In this document: piece by piece, positions 1 to 7,140 of the stretch | Layout of the letters: every line of letters starts with the position of its first letter | Position numbering within the stretch: position 1 is the first letter of the stretch | NCBI RefSeq assembly: GCF_003852515.1 | Contig: NZ_QAJK01000035.1 | Coordinates: 16,821 to 60,034, forward strand | Reading direction: 5' to 3' | Length of the DNA: 43,214 nucleotides | DNA from: Variovorax sp. KBW07 | GTDB taxonomy: Bacteria > Pseudomonadota > Gammaproteobacteria > Burkholderiales > Burkholderiaceae_C | Position numbers and translations under genes: made by a program | Notes under the pieces: generated by a model | Told to the model about the DNA's origin: nothing | The model's input: only the letters and a program-made list of their open reading frames with translations | The model's database searches: none

Positions 1-178
1 TCCCCGCAGCGAAATAAAGGAGGAGCGAAGCGGGGGACATTCGCGGAGGGGAGCACCCGGTGTCATTCGCATGCGCCCCGAACGACAGCATCCCGAACGA
101 CAGCGCCCCGAACAAACGCTCGAACAAGTACGCGAACAGATCCCACGACGGAAAGCTGAGAGGACACAAGTCCCATGA
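1..178 (+). CDS. possible C-terminal tail of an upstream gene (partial)
   Basis: Reading from base 2, one frame stays open from the left edge to a TGA at 176-178. That stop overlaps the ATG of the acyltransferase gene (175-177) in an ATGA arrangement typical of translational coupling. The tail is rich in Arg, Glu, Gln and Pro and contains a degenerate PERQ-type repeat produced by five CGAAC motifs at 79, 94, 109, 121 and 133, spaced 15, 15, 12 and 12 bases. Third-position bias is weaker than in neighbouring genes, and the first ~60 bases hold a CCCCGC/GCGGGG inverted repeat, so this may be intergenic DNA read through by chance or a C-terminus extended by a repeat element. No function can be assigned; the rest of the gene lies outside the window. 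Confidence 0.35.
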   Translation, partial: PRSEIKEERSGGHSRRGAPGVIRMRPERQHPERQRPEQTLEQVREQIPRRKAERTQVP

Positions 179-921
179 TTCATTCACTGAAAGCCTGCTG
201 GCGCCTGCTGCACGCGGTGGGGCATGCATTGGGCGGCTGGTGGACGATCCGCTTCACCTTTCCCAGCCTCTCGCAACAAGAGCGCAACGCCCGCGTCCAG
301 GCCTGGTCCGAACGCATGCTCCAGATCATGGGCATCACCCTCAAGGTGCAGGGCACGCCGCCCAGCGAAGGGCCGGTGCTGCTCATCAGCAACCACCTCT
401 CGTGGCTCGACATCACCTGCATCCACGCCGCGCGCCACGTGCGCTTCGTGTCCAAGTCGGGCGTCAGGCACTGGCCGCTCATCGGCACCTTGTCGACCGG
501 CGCGGGGTCGCTCTACATCGAGCGCGAACGCCGCCGCGATGCGCTGCGCGTGGTGCACCACATGACCGAGGCGCTGCGCAACGGCGACCTCATCGGCGTG
601 TTTCCCGAAGGCACCACCAGCGATGGGCGCGGCCTGTTGCCGTTCCATGCCAACCTGTTGCAGGCCGCCATTTCGTCGGGCGCGCCGGTGCTCCCCGTTG
701 CGCTGCGCTTTGCCGATGCGGCCACCGGCGAGACCAGCCAGGCCCCGCGCTACATCGACGACGACAGCCTCGTGGCCTCGCTCTGGAACACCCTGCGCGC
801 GCCGCCGCTGCTGGCCATCGTGCGCTTCGGCGAGCCGCAGGATTCGCACGGCCGCGAGCGCCGTGCGTGGGCACAGTCGCTGCATGAAGACGTGCAGCAA
901 CTACGCCGCGATACCCACTGA
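175..921 (+). CDS. lysophospholipid acyltransferase (PlsC/LPLAT family)
   Basis: A 248-residue acyltransferase of the 1-acyl-sn-glycerol-3-phosphate O-acyltransferase family. It would move an acyl group from acyl-ACP or acyl-CoA to a lysolipid at the cytoplasmic membrane. The HX4D catalytic motif is at residues 74-79 (NHLSWLD context) and the phosphate-binding FPEGT motif at 143-147. A weakly hydrophobic N-terminus (about 8-25) could sit in the membrane. The length is normal for the family. The ATG at 175 overlaps the stop of an upstream reading frame, which supports both the start and co-translation. Lysophosphatidic acid or lyso-ornithine lipid (OlsA-like) are both possible substrates; the sequence alone does not separate them. 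Confidence 0.88.
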   Translation: MIHSLKACWRLLHAVGHALGGWWTIRFTFPSLSQQERNARVQAWSERMLQIMGITLKVQGTPPSEGPVLLISNHLSWLDITCIHAARHVRFVSKSGVRHWPLIGTLSTGAGSLYIERERRRDALRVVHHMTEALRNGDLIGVFPEGTTSDGRGLLPFHANLLQAAISSGAPVLPVALRFADAATGETSQAPRYIDDDSLVASLWNTLRAPPLLAIVRFGEPQDSHGRERRAWAQSLHEDVQQLRRDTH

Positions 922-969
922 TCCGCTGATACCCACCGATATCCGCTACGGCCGCCCAGGCCAAAAAAA

Positions 970-991
970 AGCGCCCCTGCAAAGGGGCGCT
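970..991 (-). terminator. intrinsic terminator, minus strand
   Basis: A perfect 8-bp stem (970-977 with 984-991, AGCGCCCC/GGGGCGCT) has a 6-base loop and is flanked on its left by eight A residues at 963-970. Read on the minus strand this is a GC-rich hairpin followed by a U-run. It lies just downstream of the 25-codon minus-strand gene at 1090-1167, so it most likely ends that transcript. It also lies 48 bases after the acyltransferase stop but lacks a T-run in that direction. Confidence 0.85.
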
Positions 992-1089
992 GAACGGCGC
1001 GGAGTGCGCCGTGAGGAGGAACCAGGGTTCGGGTTCGTCGTTGCGATCGCGTTCGGGCGATCCAGTCCGTCAGTCAGCCAATCGATCGA

Positions 1090-1167
1090 TCAAAGAATGC
1101 CGAAGACCTTCAGGCCGATGATCACGATGAGCGGCACACCGCACAGCCAAAGGATGATGCTTTTCAT
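1090..1167 (-). CDS. 25-residue single-span membrane peptide
   Basis: A 26-codon ORF on the minus strand encodes a 25-residue peptide that is almost entirely one hydrophobic segment (start MKSIILWLCGVPLIV, end KVFGIL). The start is supported by a Shine-Dalgarno GGAGAC at 1175-1180 with a 7-base spacer. The end is supported by a strong minus-strand terminator about 100 bases downstream, so it has its own transcription unit signals. The single basic residue near the N-terminus predicts an N-in orientation. Peptides of this type (MK-x-hydrophobic, with a Gly-Val-Pro in the middle) are, from memory, recurrent but uncharacterised in Proteobacteria. The function is unknown; modulation of a larger membrane protein is the usual guess. 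Confidence 0.65.
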   Translation of the reverse strand: MKSIILWLCGVPLIVIIGLKVFGIL

Positions 1168-1278
1168 GATCGAGGTCTCCGTGAAGTAAGTAGGCCTCTA
1201 CGGTGGCGCGGCGCGCGGCCGCCGCTTGCGGGATAAAACAATTCACGCACGTGAGCGCGTGCCTACACCCCTGTCGCT

Positions 1279-2076
1279 TCAGGCCTGCCCTGCTGTAGGC
1301 ACGAAGCCCAGGCGGCGCGAAATTTCCAGCGCGCACGCCTTCAGCGGCACGGCCACGCGGCCGTTCCAGTCGCTGTCGAAGGTGGCCTCGGGGCCCATCG
1401 CGGTGATGCCCAGCACCAGGTTGTTGGTCGAGTCGAACACCGGCGCGCAGAAGGCGTCGATGCCCGGAATCGGCTGGCCCAGCGTGCGCGACATGCCGTG
1501 CAGCCGCGTCTCGACCAGCAGCGCCTCGATCTGCGACTGCGACAGCTCTTCGGCGCCGCGGCCACCGGCCGGCCCGCGCAGGCGCGCCAGGTCGTCCACC
1601 ATCATTTTTTCCACCACCTTGGGCGGCAGGTAGGCCGCGAACAGCCGCCCCGTGGCCGTGTAGGCCAGCGACATGACGGTGCCCGTGCGCAGGTTCACGT
1701 GCAGCGGATGAATGGGTTCTTCCAGCCGCACGACGGTCGGGCCGAAGTTGCCCCACACGGCCACCGCGATGCTCTGCTCGGTCTCGGACGCCAGCGCCTC
1801 GATGAGCGGCGACGCTTCCTTGATGGGGTCCAGCCGCTGCAGCTTGGCCAGGCCCAGTTGCAGGGCCAGCGGGCCCAGCTCGTAGCGGCCCGCGCTGTCC
1901 TGCACCACGAAACCCACCTTCAGAAAACTCACGAGATAGGGGTGCGCCTTGCCGACGGGCACGCCCGCGGCCTTGCCCAGATCGCGCAGCGCCATGGGCG
2001 CCACGTGCCTGCCGAGCGCAACCAGCAATTGCGTTCCGATTTCGACTGACTGAATGCCACGTCTTGGCTTTTCCAT
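1279..2076 (-). CDS. IclR-family transcriptional regulator
   Basis: A 265-residue IclR-type regulator: an N-terminal winged helix-turn-helix (roughly residues 5-70, with LRDLGKAAG and the KAHPYLVSF recognition-helix region) and a C-terminal effector-binding domain (about 80-255). The start MEKPRRG at 2076 is preferred because family alignment begins a few residues before the helix-turn-helix; longer in-frame starts (for example ATG at 2121) add no recognisable domain. It diverges from the FAD oxidoreductase gene at 2253, the classic arrangement for an IclR protein controlling an adjacent degradation operon. The effector is probably a pathway substrate or intermediate, but nothing in the sequence identifies it. 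Confidence 0.9.
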   Translation of the reverse strand: MEKPRRGIQSVEIGTQLLVALGRHVAPMALRDLGKAAGVPVGKAHPYLVSFLKVGFVVQDSAGRYELGPLALQLGLAKLQRLDPIKEASPLIEALASETEQSIAVAVWGNFGPTVVRLEEPIHPLHVNLRTGTVMSLAYTATGRLFAAYLPPKVVEKMMVDDLARLRGPAGGRGAEELSQSQIEALLVETRLHGMSRTLGQPIPGIDAFCAPVFDSTNNLVLGITAMGPEATFDSDWNGRVAVPLKACALEISRRLGFVPTAGQA

Positions 2077-2252
2077 GGGGCGCCCGGCGTGGGGGTTGAG
2101 AGTGGGGGCGAGTATAGCCATCAGGGTTTCTACTGATATTGTCACGATCAATCGACGATGACTGATCATCTGATAGTAACTAAACGACTTGACCATATCA
2201 ACATCGCTACCTAAACTCCGCCGCAACTTAAGTCGTACACAAACAGGCAGAG
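2077..2252. promoter_or_regulatory. divergent control region, iclR / catabolic operon
   Basis: This 176-base region separates the IclR gene from the oxidoreductase operon and is visibly richer in A+T than its surroundings between about 2110 and 2230. It contains a short inverted repeat CGAT-CA-ATCG at 2145-2154 and a TGATCA palindrome at 2162-2167. These are plausible parts of an IclR operator, but the arms are short and no clear -35/-10 pair stands out, so the exact sites are not assigned. Confidence 0.45.
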
Positions 2253-4019
2253 ATGGAACAGAACACTTTTGAATGCGATGTGCTCGTCGTCGGCAGCGGC
2301 GCTTCGGGCATGTCCACCGCCATCACGGCGGCTTCGCAGGGACTGAAGGTGCTGGTGGTCGAGAAGGAAGCGCGTTTTGGCGGCACCACCGCGCGCTCGG
2401 GCGGCTGGCTGTGGATTCCGGGCACGCGCCTGGCCACCGAGCAGGGCATTCACGAACCCGAAGGCGCCGCGCTGGCCTACATGCAGCACGAGACCACCAC
2501 GCACTTCGACGCGGCGCGCGTCGGTGCCTTCCTCGACATGGGGCCCAAGGCCATCGACTTCTTCACGCGCAACACCTGCGTGCAGTTCGACATGCCGGCC
2601 GTGTTTCCCGACTACCACGCCGAAGCGCCGGGCGGCCAGCCGGGCGGCCGCTCGATGGTCACGCGCCCGTTCGACGGCCGCGAGCTGGGCAAGCGCGTCA
2701 AGCTGCTGGCGCCGCCGCTGCCCGAACTGACGGTGTTCGGAATGATGTTGGGCTCGGGTCCCGAGATCAAGCACTTCATGCGCGCCTTCAAGTCGCCGAC
2801 CTCGTTCTGGTACGTCACCAAGCGGCTGACCCGGCACTTCTTCGACGTGCTGGGCCATGGCCGCGGCATGACGCTGACCAACGGCAATGCGCTGGCCGGC
2901 CGCCTCGCCAAGGCCGCGATGGACCTGGACATTCCCGTGTGGCTGTCGTCGCCGGTGAAGAAGCTCGTGGTCGAGTACGACGGCGTGTCGGGCGCGGTCG
3001 TTCAGCACGAAGGCAAGACGGTGCGCATCGTTGCAAAGCGCGGCGTGGTGCTTGCCTGCGGTGGCTTTCCCTATGACGTGGAGCGCCGCAAGGAACTGTT
3101 CCCGCATGCGCCCACCGGCAAGGAGCACTACTCGCCTTCGCCTTCCACCAACACCGGCGATGGCCTGCGCCTGGCCGAAGCCGTGGGCGGCCGCGTCGAC
3201 GGCACCATTCCGCATGCGGCGGCCTGGGTGCCCGCGTCGGTCACCACGCGGCCCGACGGCACCAAGGGCGTGATGCCCCACTTCATCGACCGTGCCAAGC
3301 CCGGCGTGATCGCGGTCACCCCTAAGGGCAAGCGCTTTGCCAACGAAGGCAACTCGTACCACGACTTCGTGCAGGCGATGGTCAAGGCCTGCGAAAGCGA
3401 CGGCGAGCCCGAGGTGACGGCCTGGCTGCTGTGCGACCACAAGGCGCTGCGCGACTATGGCCTGGGCTGCGTCGCGCCGTCGCCGCTGCCCATCGGCCGC
3501 CACCTGAAGAGCGGCTACCTGAAGCGTGGCGCCAGCATCGGCGAGCTGGCGAAGGAAATCGGCATTGCACCCGCCACGCTCGAAGCCACCGTGCAGGAGT
3601 TCAACAAGGGCGCGCGCACCGGCGACGACCCCGCGTTCGGCAAGGGCAGCAAGGCCTACAACCGTTACCAGGGCGATGCCAACGTCACGCCCAACCCCTG
3701 CGTGGCGCCGTTGGAAAACGGCCCGTACTACGCCATCAAGCTGGTCATCGGCGACATCGGCACCTTCGCCGGGCTCGTCACCGACGAGAAGACACGCGTG
3801 CTCGACGCCAACCGCCAACCCATCAAGGGCCTCTATGCCGTGGGCAACGACGCGGCCAGCGTGATGGGCGGCAACTACCCCGGCGCGGGCATCACGCTCG
3901 GCCCGGCGCTGACCTTCGGCTACGTGGCGGGCCTGCAGCTCGCACAGGCGGAAGCCCTGCAAACGGTGCAGCTGAAGGTCGAGCAGCGCGAAGCCGTGCC
4001 GCTGAGCCGCAAGGCCTGA
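2253..4019 (+). CDS. FAD-dependent oxidoreductase, 3-ketosteroid-dehydrogenase / fumarate-reductase flavoprotein type
   Basis: A 588-residue flavoprotein of the FAD_binding_2 family. The dinucleotide-binding GxGxxG is at residues 14-19, followed by an acidic strand end (VVEKE) and the FGGTTARSGG loop near 43-51 seen in 3-ketosteroid delta-1-dehydrogenases and fumarate-reductase-like enzymes. The C-terminal FAD-contacting segment contains GNDAASVMGGNYPGAGI. No signal peptide or haem motif is present, so it is a cytoplasmic dehydrogenase rather than a flavocytochrome. It would introduce or reduce an alpha,beta C=C bond in a cyclic ketone or acid; the true substrate is unknown. It is the first gene of the IclR-associated cluster and is followed after 61 bases by an SDR dehydrogenase. 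Confidence 0.88.
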   Translation: MEQNTFECDVLVVGSGASGMSTAITAASQGLKVLVVEKEARFGGTTARSGGWLWIPGTRLATEQGIHEPEGAALAYMQHETTTHFDAARVGAFLDMGPKAIDFFTRNTCVQFDMPAVFPDYHAEAPGGQPGGRSMVTRPFDGRELGKRVKLLAPPLPELTVFGMMLGSGPEIKHFMRAFKSPTSFWYVTKRLTRHFFDVLGHGRGMTLTNGNALAGRLAKAAMDLDIPVWLSSPVKKLVVEYDGVSGAVVQHEGKTVRIVAKRGVVLACGGFPYDVERRKELFPHAPTGKEHYSPSPSTNTGDGLRLAEAVGGRVDGTIPHAAAWVPASVTTRPDGTKGVMPHFIDRAKPGVIAVTPKGKRFANEGNSYHDFVQAMVKACESDGEPEVTAWLLCDHKALRDYGLGCVAPSPLPIGRHLKSGYLKRGASIGELAKEIGIAPATLEATVQEFNKGARTGDDPAFGKGSKAYNRYQGDANVTPNPCVAPLENGPYYAIKLVIGDIGTFAGLVTDEKTRVLDANRQPIKGLYAVGNDAASVMGGNYPGAGITLGPALTFGYVAGLQLAQAEALQTVQLKVEQREAVPLSRKA

Positions 4020-4080
4020 GCGCCGTTCGTCTCCAGCCCCTTTTCCCGATCAACGCATTTCATAGAAGAAGGAGCCATCG

Positions 4081-4857
4081 ATGGCCTTTCCCGCCAACGT
4101 CGCACCCCGCCTGCTCGAAGGGCGCCTCGCACTCGTCACCGGCGCCGGCCAGGGCAACGGCCGCGCGCTCGCGCTCGGCCTGGCGCAAGCCGGCGCCCGC
4201 GTGGTCGTGACCGACATGAACGACGCCACCGTGCGCGAGACCGCGCAGCTGGTGCGCGATGAAGGCGGGCAGGCCTGGTCCTTCGTGCTCGACGTCACCT
4301 CGCCCGAGGCCTGCAACGCACTGGCCGCGAAGGTCGGCGAAGAGGTCGGCGCCATCGACCTGCTGGTCAACAACGCCGGCATCATCATTCGCGAGAACAC
4401 CGCCAGCCCCAACGCGGCCGCCAACTGGAAGAAGACCATCGACGTGAACGTGCACGGCACCTTCAACACCACGCTGGCCTTCATTCCCGCGGTCAAGCAG
4501 ACGAAGGGCTCGATCATCAACATCGCCTCGATCGCCGCCTACGCGGGGCAGGGCGCGAGCCTCGGCTACTCGCCTTCGAAGGGCGCCATCAAGATGCTCA
4601 CGCAGTCGTTGGCGCAAGAGCTGGCGCCGGCCGGGGTGCGCGTCAACGCGCTCGCGCCCGGCGTGATCGAAACGCCCATGACCGCCGCCACGCGCGAGAA
4701 CCCGCAACGCCTCGAGTCGTTCATGACGCGCATCCCCATGGGCCGCGTCGGCCAGACCGAAGACCTCGTGGGCCCGGTGATCTTCCTGGCCAGCGACATG
4801 TCGCGCTATGTCACAGGCATCACGCTGCCGGTGGACGGCGGCTTCCTCGCCGTCTGA
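4081..4857 (+). CDS. SDR-family NAD(P)-dependent oxidoreductase
   Basis: A 258-residue classical short-chain dehydrogenase/reductase. It has the TGxxxGxG cofactor motif at 20-27, an aspartate after beta-2 (VVVTD, residue 45) suggesting NAD(H) preference, NNAG at 97-100, and catalytic Ser150, Tyr163 and Lys167 in the YSPSK motif. The C-terminus YVTGITLPVDGG is typical. An AAGGAG ribosome-binding site lies 7 bases before the ATG. It probably interconverts an alcohol and ketone in the pathway started by the preceding flavoprotein. FabG-like members share these motifs, but the catabolic context argues against fatty-acid synthesis. Confidence 0.9.
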   Translation: MAFPANVAPRLLEGRLALVTGAGQGNGRALALGLAQAGARVVVTDMNDATVRETAQLVRDEGGQAWSFVLDVTSPEACNALAAKVGEEVGAIDLLVNNAGIIIRENTASPNAAANWKKTIDVNVHGTFNTTLAFIPAVKQTKGSIINIASIAAYAGQGASLGYSPSKGAIKMLTQSLAQELAPAGVRVNALAPGVIETPMTAATRENPQRLESFMTRIPMGRVGQTEDLVGPVIFLASDMSRYVTGITLPVDGGFLAV

Positions 4858-4935
4858 GCCGCGCGGCCCGTTCTTACTCGCCTTGCTTCGCTTTTCTTTC
4901 CGCTTCCTCGTCCGTCAATCCTTCAGGAGACAAAA

Positions 4936-6144
4936 ATGAAAACCATCCGTCTGTACAAGACACTGCTCGCCAGCGCGACTGTTGCCGCCTTTGCGGCGTT
5001 CGCGGCCGGCGCCTCGGCGCAGGACATCAAGCTCGGCTACAACGGCGACCTCTCGGCCTCGCCCTCGGCACAGAGCGGCCAGGCCGCCGTGCTGGGCATG
5101 GAAGCCGCCATTGCCGACATCAACGCCGCGGGCGGCGTGCTCGGCAAGAAGCTGGCGCTGGTCACGCGCGACGATGTGTCGGCACCGCCCAAGTCGATCC
5201 AGAACATGAGCGACCTGATCGACAACGAGAAGGTGGTCGCGGTGTTCGGCCCCACCAACTCGGGCAATGCCATGGCCTGGAAGCACATCGCCAACCAGAA
5301 GAAAATTCCGGTGCTGGGCAACGTGGGCTCGGGCACCGACATCACCAAGCCGATGAGCCCCGGCGCCGACAACTACATGTTCCGCGTCTCGATGGTCGAC
5401 CGCGAGCAGGTGGCCGCGCTCATGGCCTATGTGAAGAAGAACACCGCCGGCTCCAAGGTGGTGGGCCTGATGGCCGAGACCACCGGCTACGGCCAGGGCG
5501 GCCTGAAGGACATGGAAGAAATCGCCAAGCTGCAGGACATCAAGATCGCGGCCACCGAGCGCTTCGGTGTCGGCGACACCGACATGACCTCGCAGCTCAG
5601 CAAGATGAAGGCCGCCAACGTCGACACCGTGGTGGTGTGGGCGCAGGGCACGCCCATCGCGCAGCTGGTGCGCAGCATGGAGAAGATCAACTACTTCCCG
5701 CTGACGCTCACCTCGTGGGCCGCCGACAACATCACCTTCTACGACGCGGCCGGCAAGGCGCTGGCCGAGAAGCCGATCTTCATGCGCACCGTGAGCGAAA
5801 CCCGCACGCCCGCGCAGCAGAAGCTGTTCGACCGCATCGGCAGCAAGCTGAAGGCACCGGGCTCGTTCTCGTTCGCGCTGCACGGCTACGACTCGATGCA
5901 GCTGCTGGCGCAAGCCATGAAGCAGGCCAACAGCACCGACGGCGCCGCCGTGCGTGCCGCGCTGGAAGACCTGAAGACGCCGGTGCAGGGCGTGCTGAAG
6001 ACCTACGACAAGCCCTTCAGCAAGACCAACCACGAAGCCCTGACCGCGAAGGACCTGGTCTGGATCCGCTGGAAGGACGGCAAGCTGCTGCCCTACAGCG
6101 ACGCACTGATCGGCGCGCTCAAGCCGGCCGACTTCAAGCAGTAA
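4936..6144 (+). CDS. ABC transporter substrate-binding protein (LivK/Peripla_BP_6 type)
   Basis: A 402-residue periplasmic binding protein. The N-terminal 28 residues form a Sec signal peptide (basic MKTIRLYK, hydrophobic core, Ala-rich end) with a likely cut after ASA before QDIKLGYNG. The mature part has the two-lobed type I fold of branched-chain amino acid binding proteins, including GxxAAxxDINAAGGVLGKKL and the GPTNSGNA segment. An AGGAG site precedes the ATG. It supplies substrate to the permease and ATPase genes that follow. Relatives bind branched-chain amino acids but also aromatic and alicyclic carboxylates, which fits better with the catabolic enzymes around it. Confidence 0.93.
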   Translation: MKTIRLYKTLLASATVAAFAAFAAGASAQDIKLGYNGDLSASPSAQSGQAAVLGMEAAIADINAAGGVLGKKLALVTRDDVSAPPKSIQNMSDLIDNEKVVAVFGPTNSGNAMAWKHIANQKKIPVLGNVGSGTDITKPMSPGADNYMFRVSMVDREQVAALMAYVKKNTAGSKVVGLMAETTGYGQGGLKDMEEIAKLQDIKIAATERFGVGDTDMTSQLSKMKAANVDTVVVWAQGTPIAQLVRSMEKINYFPLTLTSWAADNITFYDAAGKALAEKPIFMRTVSETRTPAQQKLFDRIGSKLKAPGSFSFALHGYDSMQLLAQAMKQANSTDGAAVRAALEDLKTPVQGVLKTYDKPFSKTNHEALTAKDLVWIRWKDGKLLPYSDALIGALKPADFKQ

Positions 6145-6156
6145 CCAGAGAACCAA

Positions 6157-6198
6157 GAGACGGGGCGGGGCTGTCTTCGCGCGGCCCCGCCCCGTCTC
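6157..6198 (+). promoter_or_regulatory. 15-bp perfect hairpin between binding-protein and permease genes
   Basis: Arms 6157-6171 and 6184-6198 (GAGACGGGGCGGGGC and its exact complement) enclose a 12-base loop. No T-run follows, so it is not a full intrinsic terminator. It falls 13 bases after the stop of the binding-protein gene and 18 bases before the livH start. In many importer operons such a structure protects the upstream message or partly attenuates downstream transcription, giving excess binding protein. That role is inferred. Confidence 0.75.
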
Positions 6199-6216
6199 GC
6201 AACGGAGATACACACC

Positions 6217-7140
6217 ATGGTTGAAGCCCTCCTGCAGGCGCTGATCAGCGGGCTCGCCGTCGGCGGCGCCTACGCGCTGGTGGCCCTCGGATTCAGCATC
6301 ACGTTCACCACCACCAAGACGCTGAACTTCTCGCACGGCGAGTTCGTCTCGGCCGGCGCGTTCATCGGCATGAGCGCGCTGTTCCTGGTGCTGGGCAAGC
6401 CCCTGAGTTCCACCACCTTCGGCGACGCCGTGCCCGGCGCGGGCGCGCAGCTGTTCGCGCTGGTGGCCGCGCTCGGCGTGATGGGCCTGCTGGGCTGGCT
6501 GCTCTACGTGCTGGGCGTGCGTCCGTTCGCGGGCCGCCCCGGCATGGCCTGGGTGATGAGCACGCTGGGCTTCGGCGTGATCCTGCAAAGCGTGGGCCTG
6601 GCCATCTGGGGCCCGAAGCCCGTGGTGGTGCCCGCGCCCGTGGGCGACGCCGTGATCCGCATGTTCGGCGTGGGCGTGCGCCCGCAGGAACTGCTCACGC
6701 TGGGCGTGGCCGTGGTCGTGATGTTCGGCTTCGACCGCGTGATGAACCGCACCATGGTCGGCAAGGCCATGCGTGCCGTCGCGCAGAACGGCAACGTGGC
6801 CAGCCTCATGGGCATCAACACCAACGCCATGATGATCGGCGCCTTCGTCGTCAGCTCGGCGCTGGCCGGGCTGTCGGGCTTTCTGCTCGCGCCCATCGCG
6901 CAGGCTTCGCTGTTCATGGGCCTGACCGTGGGGCTCAAGGGCTTCTCGGGCGCGATGATCGGCGGCCTCAGCAATCCGCGCGGCTGCGTCATTGGCGGCT
7001 TTCTGCTCGGCGTGCTGGAGTCGATGGTCAATCTCTGGCAGGCGCAATGGCGCGAGGTGGCGGTGTTCGCGCTCGTCATCCTGGTGCTGGCCTTCCGGCC
7101 CACGGGCCTGTTCGGCCGCAAGACGGTGGAGAAGGTATGA
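6217..7140 (+). CDS. livH: branched-chain-type ABC transporter permease (LivH family)
   Basis: A 307-residue polytopic inner-membrane permease. It opens with the family hallmark GLAVGGAYALVALGFSITF, followed by the TLNFSHGEF motif, and the conserved KAMRAVAQN cytoplasmic coupling segment lies in the second half. About eight hydrophobic spans are visible. It forms the channel with the LivM domain of the next gene, whose ATG overlaps this stop by 4 bases (ATGA, 7137-7140). Substrate follows the binding protein and is not known. Confidence 0.92.
   Translation: MVEALLQALISGLAVGGAYALVALGFSITFTTTKTLNFSHGEFVSAGAFIGMSALFLVLGKPLSSTTFGDAVPGAGAQLFALVAALGVMGLLGWLLYVLGVRPFAGRPGMAWVMSTLGFGVILQSVGLAIWGPKPVVVPAPVGDAVIRMFGVGVRPQELLTLGVAVVVMFGFDRVMNRTMVGKAMRAVAQNGNVASLMGINTNAMMIGAFVVSSALAGLSGFLLAPIAQASLFMGLTVGLKGFSGAMIGGLSNPRGCVIGGFLLGVLESMVNLWQAQWREVAVFALVILVLAFRPTGLFGRKTVEKV

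Noticed and set aside
2211-3962. 583-codon minus-strand ORF opposite the FAD oxidoreductase
   Set aside because: It is a His/Arg/Ala-rich shadow of a gene with clear FAD motifs on the plus strand.
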